64,000 nt of DNA from Ornithinibacillus caprae (GTDB lineage: Bacteria > Bacillota > Bacilli > Bacillales > Amphibacillaceae), in the NCBI RefSeq assembly GCF_009728145.1, contig NZ_WOCA01000009.1, positions 1 to 64,000 of the forward strand, written 5' to 3'. Below are positions 55,021 to 63,538 of the stretch, piece after piece. Below the pieces are notes generated by a model. The model made no database searches and was not told where the DNA came from. It saw only the letters and a program-made list of their open reading frames with translations. A program made the position numbers and the translations under genes. How positions within the stretch are numbered: the first letter of the stretch is position 1; the number at the start of each line of letters is the position of its first letter.

Positions 55021-55513
55021 GTATGAGCAAGGCAGGAGAGGTTTAAGCAGCATGAAGAACGAACTAGGTGAATCAGAGATTGATCGACAAGATAAGTCTA
55101 AGATTAATAGCATGATTGGAGAAATGACAGAGGCCATTGAGTGGATGAAAATTGGACGTAGACCTGGTAATATGCGAGGGATAGATAAGCGTTCGGCATA
55201 TCAGCGTAGAGCGTTGGTTGATATGGATTTATTCCCTTCTTTGGATTTACAGACAGAGCAATATGAATTATCTGATCGTGAGAAAAAGTCTCTTATAAAT
55301 GTATTGGTTGATTTATCACACAGAGAAAGACAATGCTATTTGCTTCATATGGCGCACGGTATGAGCATGAGGGAGATCGGGATTGAATTAGGAATGGGGA
55401 AAAGCACAGTCCAGAAATACATTGAACGAGCAAAGGAAAAAATAGAAAATAAAATTTCTTGTCGTACGAATGTCGTACGAACCCGTATTGAGGATGAAAG
55501 GGTTCTTATATAG
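54974..55513 (+). CDS. Sigma-like late regulator (Xpf/ArpU type)
   Basis: 179 residues. The C-terminal third is a sigma region 4-like helix-turn-helix (LSHRERQCYLLHMAHGMS... MREIGIELGMGKSTVQKYIERAKEKI). It matches the position of Xpf in PBSX and ArpU-type regulators, which turn on late genes just before the terminase. ATG 54974 has GTGGGGG upstream; an earlier in-frame ATG at 54932 overlaps the previous gene more. Confidence 0.78.
   Translation: MDNKQLENWADKLINEYEQGRRGLSSMKNELGESEIDRQDKSKINSMIGEMTEAIEWMKIGRRPGNMRGIDKRSAYQRRALVDMDLFPSLDLQTEQYELSDREKKSLINVLVDLSHRERQCYLLHMAHGMSMREIGIELGMGKSTVQKYIERAKEKIENKISCRTNVVRTRIEDERVLI
55461..55482. repeat. Tandem 11-bp repeat with TCGTACGA palindromes
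   Basis: GTCGTACGAAT and GTCGTACGAAC stand head to tail at the 3' end of the sigma-like gene (coding for RTNVVRT). The unit contains the palindrome TCGTACGA, so two identical dyads sit one turn apart. Confidence 0.6.
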
Positions 55514-55859
55514 AGCTCTTAATAAAATTAGTAAGTAATTATTTAAAGAACGAAAGTTCTATCTAGATTAAGCACTATAAATATTATGTAGTAGGGAGAA
55601 GTTACATTATAATTTTATTTATTAATTTTTTTTTATTTTGGTTGATATGATCCCGAATTTCTATCCAATTCTTAATTATTAATAGTACACAACATAAATT
55701 AGTTAGAAATGAAGAAAAGTCGATTTCGTTGAACACTTTTATCAACTCCATTCAAATTAGGTTCTATGAATATTATGTTCAATGAAACAAGGAAAATACG
55801 ATAGTAGAAGGGAAAACCTTCCTTTTTGTCGAAATAAGATAGAAAAAGGAGGTAATATT
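55514..55859. other. AT-rich gap before the 55860 gene
   Basis: No gene seen. It holds a small hairpin AGAAC-GAAA-GTTCT (about 55548), the related phrases TAAATATTATG and TGAATATTATG, and a short stem GAAGG-GAAAA-CCTTC with T residues at about 55809-55828 that could be a terminator. Late promoters driven by the sigma-like protein might lie here. Confidence 0.3.
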
Positions 55860-56288
55860 ATGAATTATAATGAGTTAAAGGATTTGCAAGACCACATTGT
55901 ATTCGAGAATGAAATTAAAAAATATCAACTACAATACTTTTTCGAAACGATTGAAAGATTGGGATTAGATAAAAGTATAAGCAGCTTATATCCAAAAGGT
56001 TTGTACTATGGGGATGAGATTAATTTAATTTTATTTTATGTAGACAAAATCGTCATAGCTAATGTAAGTAATGACAGTATGTCTTTCGAGACTATCAAAA
56101 ATTGCCACATAAGTTCAGTTGAAATGGAAGTTAAAAGAAGTGGAGATGGAAAAAGAAAGTTATCTATATCATTTGATAATCATAAAGAAATAGTATTAAT
56201 ACCTAAAGAAGATACTGTAATTTCTTTCGGAGAAAAATTCTTTGAGATTATCGAGAATATATATAAAAATCTAAACAATGCATCCTAA
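55860..56288 (+). CDS. Phage protein of unknown function, DUF3908-like
   Basis: 142 residues, no membrane helix; a beta-rich core (YYGDEINLILFYVDKIVIANVSND). It resembles the DUF3908 family of Bacillus by eye. ATG 55860 has AAAAAGGAGG upstream. More AT-rich than the surrounding genes, so possibly an acquired extra gene. Confidence 0.5.
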   Translation: MNYNELKDLQDHIVFENEIKKYQLQYFFETIERLGLDKSISSLYPKGLYYGDEINLILFYVDKIVIANVSNDSMSFETIKNCHISSVEMEVKRSGDGKRKLSISFDNHKEIVLIPKEDTVISFGEKFFEIIENIYKNLNNAS

Positions 56289-56335
56289 TTATATATACTG
56301 CAGGAAATGACTCCCTTCTTGTCGAAGTTATGTAG

Positions 56336-56542
56336 ATGGGAAGTGAGGTGAATGGGTTGAAAGAGTTAGGATTAAATTTAGAAACTATAAAAAAAAGATT
56401 AGAAGAAAAAGGTTTGACAGACAAAAAGCTAACAGAAACAATTGCAGATGTTATTTATGAAAATAACCAAGAAATTGAAAAAAATCTGCTAGAAATAATC
56501 GATAAGCAGCTAAAAACTCAAATGAAAATGAATTACTTTTAA
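56336..56542 (+). CDS. Small helical phage protein
   Basis: Up to 68 residues, Lys/Glu-rich, helical (LETIKKRLEEKGLTDKKLTETIADVIYENNQ). The start is uncertain: ATG 56336 has no ribosome site; TTG 56357 has GAGGTG at 6 bp. Unknown function. Confidence 0.5.
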   Translation: MGSEVNGLKELGLNLETIKKRLEEKGLTDKKLTETIADVIYENNQEIEKNLLEIIDKQLKTQMKMNYF

Positions 56543-56570
56543 GCGCCCTTAGTGGTGCTTTTTCTTTTGC
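56540..56570 (+). terminator. Terminator before the terminase genes
   Basis: AAGCGCC and GGTGCTT pair around CTTAGT, then TTTCTTTT. Confidence 0.6.
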
Positions 56571-56615
56571 AACAAAACAAACTTAATTTCAATCGGGGGT
56601 GGGTGATGATGTAGC

Positions 56616-57536
56616 ATGCCTAGAAAAAGGGATCCACGTAGAGATAAGGCGTTTGAAATATGGAAACAACAAAATGGTGATATTTCAAATAGAGAAATTG
56701 CAAATAAATTAGATGTACCAGAAAAAACAATAAGCGCTTGGAAAAGTCGTGATAAATGGAATGTAGTACTACAAAAAAAGGATCGTAGTACTACAAATAA
56801 AAAGTTGTCTCCCAAAAAACAAAATATAAAAGTAAAAGAAGAGTCTTTGCCAAGTGACGAACTCACTGAAAAGCAAAGGCTTTTTTGTATTCATTATGTA
56901 AAGACGTTTAATGCTACGCAATCAGCAATTAAGGCTGGGTATTCATCTGATACCGCACATGTAATCGGTCATGAAAACTTAAGGAAACCTAAAATTGCAT
57001 CGTACATTAAAGAAATTAAAGGCAACATGACTGATTCACTATTCTTAGATGCAATGGATGTACTTAGGAAATACGCAACTATCGCATTCGCAGATATTAC
57101 GGATTTCGTTACATTCGGTAAAAAAGAAGTTCAAGAAATGGGCATGTTCGGTCCGCTTGAAGATGAAGAAGGCAATCCATTAATGAAAGAAGTTAACTAT
57201 GTTGATTTTAAAGAATCTAACATGGTTGATGGAACGATTATTACAGAAGCTAAACAAGGTAAAGATGGCGTATCTATCAAACTAGCTGACAAGATGAAAG
57301 CACTTGAAATGCTAACTAAGTATTTTGATATGCTTCCAGATAACTTCAAACGCAAAATTGCCGAAGAGAAATTGGCTATTGAAAAAGAAAAACTTGCTAT
57401 CACAAAGGCGAAAGCGAATATTGACGATGGTGACTATGAGGATGACGGATTTATTGAGGCATTAGGTAATGCAGCGGCGGAGGTGTGGAGCGATGACGAC
57501 AGCGACGATGGAAGCGCCGAAACCGAAGAAACTTAA
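56616..57536 (+). CDS. Terminase small subunit (XtmA/PBSX type)
   Basis: 306 residues. The N-terminal helix-turn-helix (DISNREIANKLDVPEKTISAWKSRDKWN) binds packaging sites; the central Terminase_2-type domain (LTEKQRLFCIHYVKTFNATQSAIKAGYS, about 87-115) follows; the tail is a coiled coil and acidic. It selects phage DNA for packaging and partners with the large subunit, whose gene starts inside its 3' end. Confidence 0.9.
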   Translation: MPRKRDPRRDKAFEIWKQQNGDISNREIANKLDVPEKTISAWKSRDKWNVVLQKKDRSTTNKKLSPKKQNIKVKEESLPSDELTEKQRLFCIHYVKTFNATQSAIKAGYSSDTAHVIGHENLRKPKIASYIKEIKGNMTDSLFLDAMDVLRKYATIAFADITDFVTFGKKEVQEMGMFGPLEDEEGNPLMKEVNYVDFKESNMVDGTIITEAKQGKDGVSIKLADKMKALEMLTKYFDMLPDNFKRKIAEEKLAIEKEKLAITKAKANIDDGDYEDDGFIEALGNAAAEVWSDDDSDDGSAETEET

Positions 57537-58707
57537 GCCTGCTTTATTTAAGTTTAAACCATTTTCAAAGAAGCAATTGAAGGTATTAACCTGGTGGCAT
57601 CCTAACTCAAAAGTTAAAGACAAAGACGGAATTATATGTGATGGTTCCGTTCGTGCTGGAAAAACAGTAGTTATGTCTCTTTCCTATGTCATGTGGGCGA
57701 TGGAAACATTTAACGAAGAAAACTTTGGCATGGCTGGAAAAACGATAGGTTCTTTCAGACGAAATGTAATTACTCCATTAAAACGAATGTTGAAGTCGAG
57801 AGGATACAGAGTAAAGGACCATCGCGCAGATAACTATTTAACTATTACCAAGAATGGTGTAACCAATTACTTTTATGTTTTTGGCGGTAAAGATGAATCT
57901 TCACAGGATCTAATTCAAGGGATTACATTAGCTGGAATGTTTTTTGATGAAGCAGCATTAATGCCAGAGTCGTTTGTTAGCCAAGCGGAAGCTCGTTGTT
58001 CTGTAGACGGGTCAAAGTATTGGTATAACTGTAACCCTGCAAGTCCTTTCCATTGGTTTAAAGAGAAGTACATTGACAAGCTAAAAGAGAAAAATCTTAT
58101 TAGACTTCATTTCACTATGGATGACAATCCTTCTCTATCCGAAAGAGTTAAGAATCGTTATAAACGGATGTTTACTGGTATTTTCTATCAACGGTTTATC
58201 CTTGGTCTATGGGTGCTTGCTGAGGGTGTTATATATGACATGTTCGATAAAGACAAGCACATTAAAAAGACTATCGAGCGCAATTACACAGATTATTATG
58301 TTTCAATTGACTATGGTACTCAAAACCCTACAACGTTTGGCTTATGGGGGAAATACAACAATAAATGGTACAAAGTTAGAGAGTACTTCCATGATGGCCG
58401 TAGTTCCTCGAAGCAAAAAACTGATGTGGAGTATAGCCGAGACCTGAAACAATTTACAAAAGGTATTCGATTAAAAGGAGTTATCGTGGATCCATCAGCT
58501 GCAAGTTTCATTGCTCAGTTAAGGAAAGATGGATTCTATGTCATTAAAGCTAAGAATGAAGTTCTAGATGGAATCAGAAACGTTCAAACTGCATTAATTG
58601 ATGAGATGATTTACTTTAACGATTGTTGTAAGGAGACGTTTAGGGAGTTTTCATCTTACATTTGGGATAAAAAAGCAGCAGATCGAGGAGAAGACAAACC
58701 AGTATAA
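57493..58707 (+). pseudogene. Terminase large subunit, interrupted by an in-frame stop before its last nuclease motif
   Basis: The packaging motor and nuclease. 404 codons from ATG 57493 (GGAGGTG upstream): Walker A-like DGSVRAGKT (about 50-58), Walker B GMFFDEAA, nuclease Asp in SIDYGTQNPT and VDPSAASF. At 58705 a TAA interrupts the frame; it resumes as QFDHAMDGDRYFVNTILFAP and ends at 58800, giving 435 codons in all, the usual XtmB length. The removed part holds the conserved DHAxDxxRY motif of the nuclease metal site. The gene is therefore probably inactive unless the stop is read through or the base is a sequencing error. Confidence 0.8.
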
Positions 58708-58800
58708 CAATTTGACCATGCAATGGATGGAGATAGGTATTTTGTAAATACAATTTTATTTGCACCTAAAGCTGGTATTAGCAGTTCTAGTGCATGGTAA
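58708..58800 (+). pseudogene. Detached C-terminal remnant of the terminase large subunit
   Basis: 31 codons in the same frame as the 57493 gene directly after its stop: Q-F-D-H-A-M-D-G-D-R-Y-F and then a normal terminase-like end. There is no start codon with a ribosome site to translate it alone. Confidence 0.75.
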
Positions 58801-58812
58801 AGGAGTGATGAA

Positions 58813-59193
58813 ATGCAGGAAACTATTCTTTCGGAAGAACAACTACAAGAAATGTTAAAGTATTGGCAAGAGAAACTTAGATTACAAGATTGGATAATAG
58901 AAGTTAAGGTTCGTAGAGAAAGAGACATGATGCAAGATTCACTAGCTTGTGTGAACTGGACATTAAGCAAGAAAATGGCTACCATATCAATTCTTGATCA
59001 AGTTGATTATGACCCTTCTTTTATTTGGGTACGTGATATGGAAAATGATTTAGTTCATGAGTTGTTACATCTCCAGTTAGCACCTATTAGTGATCATTTT
59101 AAAGACAATGAGTTTTATTCTACTTTTGAAGAGCAAGCAATCGAAAGTATTGCTTCTGGATTAATTGCATTAGAAAGAAAATCGAGCACCTAA
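58813..59193 (+). CDS. Zincin-like HExxH phage protein
   Basis: 126 residues with DLVHELLHLQLAP (HExxH) and a downstream EEQAIESIASGL that may give a third ligand. It resembles small metallopeptidase-like proteins encoded near terminases in Bacillus phages. AAGGAG ribosome site. A role in head maturation or regulation is possible but not known. Confidence 0.65.
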   Translation: MQETILSEEQLQEMLKYWQEKLRLQDWIIEVKVRRERDMMQDSLACVNWTLSKKMATISILDQVDYDPSFIWVRDMENDLVHELLHLQLAPISDHFKDNEFYSTFEEQAIESIASGLIALERKSST

Positions 59194-59208
59194 AGGTGTT
59201 TTTTATTT
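59186..59208 (+). terminator. Short terminator before the portal gene
   Basis: CACC and GGTG pair around TAAA, then TTTTTTATTTT; it includes the stop codon of the HExxH gene. Confidence 0.5.
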
Positions 59209-59229
59209 TGTACAAAGGCAGGTGAGTGT

Positions 59230-60834
59230 ATGACAATCAAATGGACAAAATGGAATAGATCTGTAATTGAAAAATCACATGGAAATGTCTACTTTTATCG
59301 TGATTTATACGAAGGTAATCATTCCACAATCTTTTCTCGGGCGAAAGATTTAATTGAAAAAGGTGAGATTGTTGACAACATCATAGAAGGTACTCAAAAG
59401 GCTATGAACGTGCGTACTCCATATATTATGGCTAACGTGTCTAAGCTTATACCTGAAATACCTGCTATGTTAGTTGCTAGATCAATAGGTGCAATAACAT
59501 CATCTATTAATTCAACAGAGGAGCAAAATGAGGAAGCTAATGAAAAAACTGCAGGTCAGTTAGATGGACCAAATGACAATACGGTTAATGGTGAAATATT
59601 AAATCTACAGAAAGAACTAATCGAGCAAATCGAGAAAAATTCCAACTTACGCTTCGAACATTGGAGCAATATTGTCCAGCAACAAGTAGATGGTGGTCTA
59701 GTTGGTGTGCCCTGGAATGACGAGAGAGGACTCAGAATCGATTTTAAGCAACGTGATGTATATTTTCCTCATGAAGATGGTTTAGGCGCTGATTTGGTGT
59801 ATCAACGTGAATTTGACGAGGAAGATTATCTTCATGTGTACCGAGAGCGAGTTGAGGAAAAAGGCTTAAGAGCAACTCACTACCTATATCACATTAACTC
59901 TGGAGATCAAACAGAGGAAGTAGAAGAAGATGAAGCAAAAGAACTTCTAGGCTTGGATGAGTTAGAACATTTCTATGAGGGGCGCACTCGTCAATTTATT
60001 GTTTATTGGGCGAATGAGAAGACATTCACTAATCCTTTAGGAGTTTCGTGTTTAAAGAACCAAGAGGGTAAACAAGATGAGATTAATTGGACGTTAACTC
60101 GAAACGCCATCACATTTGAACGCAATGGGAAGCCTAGGATAGCCGTATCAAAAGAAATTATGCAGGCTTTACAAAATGCAGCTCTTGAACGGTATGGTGA
60201 TGAGTCAAAAATAGATCATAGAGATCTAGAGATAACTACTTTTGATGACAAAGGAAAGGCTCTAGAGGTCATTCAAATTGATATTACTAAAATCGGAGAT
60301 ATTGAATGGGTAAAAGACCTTATGAAAATGATGTTCATTGAAACAAAAACATCTGAAAAAGCTGTTGATTTTTACCTTGAAGGTGGTTCCGGAAGTGCTC
60401 AATCAGGAGTGGCTAAGTTTTATGATTTGTTCATTTCGATTGTAAAGGCGGAGCAATTACAAAGTGAGTATATTTACTTCCTACAACAGTTATTCGAGAA
60501 TGTTCTTTGGCTTGCAAATAAAGAAGATCCAGCAGTAATTATTGAGGAACCAGAGATTACAATTAAATCCATGATTCCAATCAGCAGAAAAGAACTTATT
60601 GAAGAAAATAACCGGGCATATACGGACGGTACTCAATCGCTTGAAACAACGATTAGACGTAACAATCCACATGCTAGCGAAGAGTGGATCCAAGAGGAAT
60701 TGGAACGAGTTGAAGCAGAGCAGTCTAGCGATGATAGTTTTTCGCTATTAAACGGTAGACAAACCCTGCAACAATTTATGGGAAATCGTGATGAAAACGG
60801 TGATCCAATACAAGGGAAAGAAGATGATGAGTAA
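59230..60834 (+). CDS. Portal protein (SPP1 gp6-like)
   Basis: 534 residues; forms the dodecameric DNA entry ring at one capsid vertex. Recognised by size, position after terminase, the wing/stem pattern and the C-terminal segment EKAVDFYLEGGSGSAQSGVAKFYD; a long acidic insert (EEVEEDEAKELLG) is in the wing. It follows GCAGGTGAG. Confidence 0.85.
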   Translation: MTIKWTKWNRSVIEKSHGNVYFYRDLYEGNHSTIFSRAKDLIEKGEIVDNIIEGTQKAMNVRTPYIMANVSKLIPEIPAMLVARSIGAITSSINSTEEQNEEANEKTAGQLDGPNDNTVNGEILNLQKELIEQIEKNSNLRFEHWSNIVQQQVDGGLVGVPWNDERGLRIDFKQRDVYFPHEDGLGADLVYQREFDEEDYLHVYRERVEEKGLRATHYLYHINSGDQTEEVEEDEAKELLGLDELEHFYEGRTRQFIVYWANEKTFTNPLGVSCLKNQEGKQDEINWTLTRNAITFERNGKPRIAVSKEIMQALQNAALERYGDESKIDHRDLEITTFDDKGKALEVIQIDITKIGDIEWVKDLMKMMFIETKTSEKAVDFYLEGGSGSAQSGVAKFYDLFISIVKAEQLQSEYIYFLQQLFENVLWLANKEDPAVIIEEPEITIKSMIPISRKELIEENNRAYTDGTQSLETTIRRNNPHASEEWIQEELERVEAEQSSDDSFSLLNGRQTLQQFMGNRDENGDPIQGKEDDE

Positions 60835-60859
60835 TTCTATGAAAGAGTAGAGTGATAAC

Positions 60860-61948
60860 ATGAATCAACAACAATTATTAGAAGTAATGAAAGCACTTCG
60901 AATAGAAATATTGGAGATTCTGCATAGTAACAATTTAGCTAATGATAAAACGGCACAAAAGATGTTAATATCAATCGATAATACTTTCAAAAGGATTAAT
61001 CAGTCTGTTGAAGAGGTTATTCCTCCAGAAATACTTAAATCTTATTTCAAAGGTGTGGATGAAGCAACAAAAGCATTAAAAAAGTCTGGTGTTTCTGTGG
61101 AGTTAGTTGCTAGCTTAACTAGTTCAGGACAAGTTAAAAAAGCATTTCAAACCCAGGCTCACTTGGAAGCTATTGCAGAGATCACAGATAATACGATGCT
61201 TGATTTAAAGGCAGCAATTCGAACAGCTAGAAGAAATACAAGTACATCTATAGAAAACGCCTTATCTGTAACAAAAAAAGATTTGCAATCTGGTCTTGTA
61301 CGAGGGAATCCAAGAAAGATATTTACTAGTCGAGTCGCTGAGTCATTTGCTTCAGAAGGGTTAACATCTTTTATCACGATTGACGGAAAAAGATTGCCTT
61401 TGGATTTCTATAGCCAAGTTGTCACGAGAACAAATATTAAAAGTGCAAACATAAAAGGCGCTGCGGAACGGTACCGAGAAAACGGGGTGGAATTATTCAC
61501 CGTTTCAGGAAACACACCGACATGTGAACAATGCTATGTTTACAGGGGTTTTGTCTTTAGTATGGTGGAGGGTAATAAGGATTTCCCTTATCTTGATCCA
61601 GCTACTATACCGGTACACCCACATTGTCAGTGTTCAATTCAGCCGTATGTTCTTGAATATAAAGATCAAGATGAGATTGACGAGGCTAGAAGACATGCTG
61701 AGAACTTCGATCCTACAAAAGATACTCGTTCAAAAGCACAAAAACAAGCCTATGAAGAAAAACAGCGGTTAAATAGATTGAACAACTATGAAAAGAAAAG
61801 GTATGCTGATATAAAAGGTGTCCTAGGTGATGATGCTCCAGCTAATTTAGGTGCATTTAAACGTATGAAGCGTGCTAATACTGATAATTATAATGCGCTA
61901 ATACAAGATTACCAGGGTGCCCTTAGAAAGATGAGAGGAGCAGATTAA
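60860..61948 (+). CDS. Minor head protein (Mu gpF/SPP1 gp7 type)
   Basis: 362 residues. The C-terminal Mu-F domain shows VVTRTNIKSANIKGAAERYRENG, the Cys pair in PTCEQCYVYRG and the metal-type end VHPHCQCSIQP. The N-terminal half is helical. Such proteins are carried in the head and assist DNA entry. Confidence 0.85.
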   Translation: MNQQQLLEVMKALRIEILEILHSNNLANDKTAQKMLISIDNTFKRINQSVEEVIPPEILKSYFKGVDEATKALKKSGVSVELVASLTSSGQVKKAFQTQAHLEAIAEITDNTMLDLKAAIRTARRNTSTSIENALSVTKKDLQSGLVRGNPRKIFTSRVAESFASEGLTSFITIDGKRLPLDFYSQVVTRTNIKSANIKGAAERYRENGVELFTVSGNTPTCEQCYVYRGFVFSMVEGNKDFPYLDPATIPVHPHCQCSIQPYVLEYKDQDEIDEARRHAENFDPTKDTRSKAQKQAYEEKQRLNRLNNYEKKRYADIKGVLGDDAPANLGAFKRMKRANTDNYNALIQDYQGALRKMRGAD

Positions 61949-62209
61949 ATGCGGGTTACATGTACAAATCCTGATTGTAACAAAGTGTTTAAAATGCAGC
62001 TAAAAGAAAAGAACCATCCAAGAGGAATAAAGGAGCATTACTTCACATGCAAGCATTGCAAAAAACGATACACGAGTTTCATAACTGATAAAAAAGTAAG
62101 AGTATTACAAAAGGAAATGAAACGCACAACTGATGTGGATCGCCGAATGGCCATTGTGAAAGAAGTTGAAGAGCGTAAGAAAACATTAATGCAAAATTTC
62201 ATGAATTAA
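61949..62209 (+). CDS. Zinc-ribbon small head-region protein
   Basis: 86 residues starting directly at the previous stop. Cys pairs CTNPDC and CKHCKK form a probable zinc ribbon; the rest is a basic helix. Common between minor head and scaffold genes, function unknown. Confidence 0.7.
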   Translation: MRVTCTNPDCNKVFKMQLKEKNHPRGIKEHYFTCKHCKKRYTSFITDKKVRVLQKEMKRTTDVDRRMAIVKEVEERKKTLMQNFMN

Positions 62210-62212
62210 AGT

Positions 62213-62240
62213 TAAAGCATCCTTCTAGGGTGCTTTTTAT
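62213..62240 (+). terminator. Terminator after the zinc-ribbon gene
   Basis: AAAGCATCC and GGGTGCTTT pair around TTCTA, then TTATTATG. Confidence 0.65.
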
Positions 62241-62323
62241 TATGCCCAAACCATATTGAAGGCTTTAAAAGCTATATGAGTAAGGTTCCTGCTTACCAAA
62301 AAGCAGAGGAAAGGAGAAATATT

Positions 62324-63127
62324 ATGATTAAAGCTATTTTTGTTTGGTTCGTTTCACTAATTAATGGGGTATTTACTCGTTTTAACAAGCGCCCCCTTCC
62401 AGCGCCAATGGAAGAGATTAATCGTGAGAATCATCTTAAGTTGAATCTTCAATTCTTTGCTGAAGGGGGCGAAGAAGACGAAGATGATGATGACGATGAT
62501 GAGGAAGACGAAGAGGACGATGATGTTCCTGATTTGGACGAATTGCTAAAAGATAAGAAGTTCAAAAAGCAATATCAAGCCAAAATGAAAAAGCAATTGA
62601 GCAAGCGAATGAAAAAGTATAAGGATGTAGATCCAGAAGAGTATCGCCGACTCAAGGAACAGGCTGGCAAAAAGAAAGATAAGAAAGATGATGAAGAGGA
62701 CGAGGAATTAAATACCCTTAAAAACGAACTGAGCGAGAAGGAAAAGCGCCTCGCACGTGCGGAACGTGTAGAAAAAAGAGCCATGGTAAAAGAGTTTGCT
62801 ATTGATAAAGATGTGAATCCTAGATTGTTAGCACGTCTGATCAACGTGGATGACATTGAACTGGATGAAGATGGTGAGCCTGAAAACCTCGATGAGCTCT
62901 TTGAAGAATTGGAAGAGGAGTTTCCTGAGTATCTTGGGGAACAGGATGACGATGATGAAGACGAGGAAGATGAAGATGAAGAACAAGTAAAAACCAAGAA
63001 GAAAAAGAAAAGCACTTACAAGCCTGGTTCTCGTCAGAAGAATAACAAGAAAACCAAAAAAGAAGATCGAAAAGCCAAAGGTGCTGAACGTGCTAAACAG
63101 CGCCACAAGAAGGAGGAAGATAAATAA
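62324..63127 (+). CDS. Phage scaffolding protein with LNLQFFA motif
   Basis: 267 residues, extremely acidic/basic and low in complexity: an Asp/Glu run (about 50-68), Lys/Asp coiled coil and Lys-rich tail. The motif LKLNLQFFAEGGE (about 38-50), typical of scaffold N-termini, is here preceded by about 37 residues with a hydrophobic helix (IKAIFVWFVSLINGVFTRF). ATG 62324 has AAAGGAG at the right distance; ATG 62408 would start nearer the motif but lacks such a site. Confidence 0.78.
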   Translation: MIKAIFVWFVSLINGVFTRFNKRPLPAPMEEINRENHLKLNLQFFAEGGEEDEDDDDDDEEDEEDDDVPDLDELLKDKKFKKQYQAKMKKQLSKRMKKYKDVDPEEYRRLKEQAGKKKDKKDDEEDEELNTLKNELSEKEKRLARAERVEKRAMVKEFAIDKDVNPRLLARLINVDDIELDEDGEPENLDELFEELEEEFPEYLGEQDDDDEDEEDEDEEQVKTKKKKKSTYKPGSRQKNNKKTKKEDRKAKGAERAKQRHKKEEDK

Positions 63128-63504
63128 TGAATTTACAACCACGTAGGGAGAAAATTGCTGGTCAAAATGAGTTTTTACGTAACACGCAAGGTATCGAAGT
63201 TAAAACTGGTGGAGCTACACTAGATTCTTCAGCATTTACTGCAGGTGAATATGTGAAGGCTGGTACAGCTGTATTTAAAGATAATGCTAGTGGTTTGTAT
63301 AAACCGTGGGACACAACTGTTGACACTGGTACTCCAGCCACAGCAACGGGAGCAGGTCTTACCATGAATGATGTAAAGATTGTAGAAGGTCAAAACCCTG
63401 TTGTAGGAGTTCTTGCTGCAGGTCATCCGATTGAATCTAAATGCACGTACGTTAACGCTGCGTTTAAAGAGGCTACAAAAGGCCGTATTGTATTTGATAT
63501 TTAA
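63127..63504 (+). CDS. Head decoration protein
   Basis: 125 residues, beta-rich, Gly/Thr-rich (GEYVKAGTAVFKDNASGLYKPW... VVGVLAAGHPIESKCTYVNAAF). The position between scaffold and capsid and the composition fit a head decoration/stabilisation protein. Its ATG overlaps the scaffold stop. Confidence 0.75.
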   Translation: MNLQPRREKIAGQNEFLRNTQGIEVKTGGATLDSSAFTAGEYVKAGTAVFKDNASGLYKPWDTTVDTGTPATATGAGLTMNDVKIVEGQNPVVGVLAAGHPIESKCTYVNAAFKEATKGRIVFDI

Positions 63505-63538
63505 TTTGATTAAAGGATAACAAGGGAGGAAAACAAAC

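Noticed and set aside
55782-55859. N-terminal extension of the 55860 gene
   Set aside because: The strong AAAAAGGAGG site lies inside the extension, just before ATG 55860.
62575-63015. Serine-rich frame opposite the scaffold gene
   Set aside because: Complement of the Asp/Glu-rich coding stretch; no start signals.
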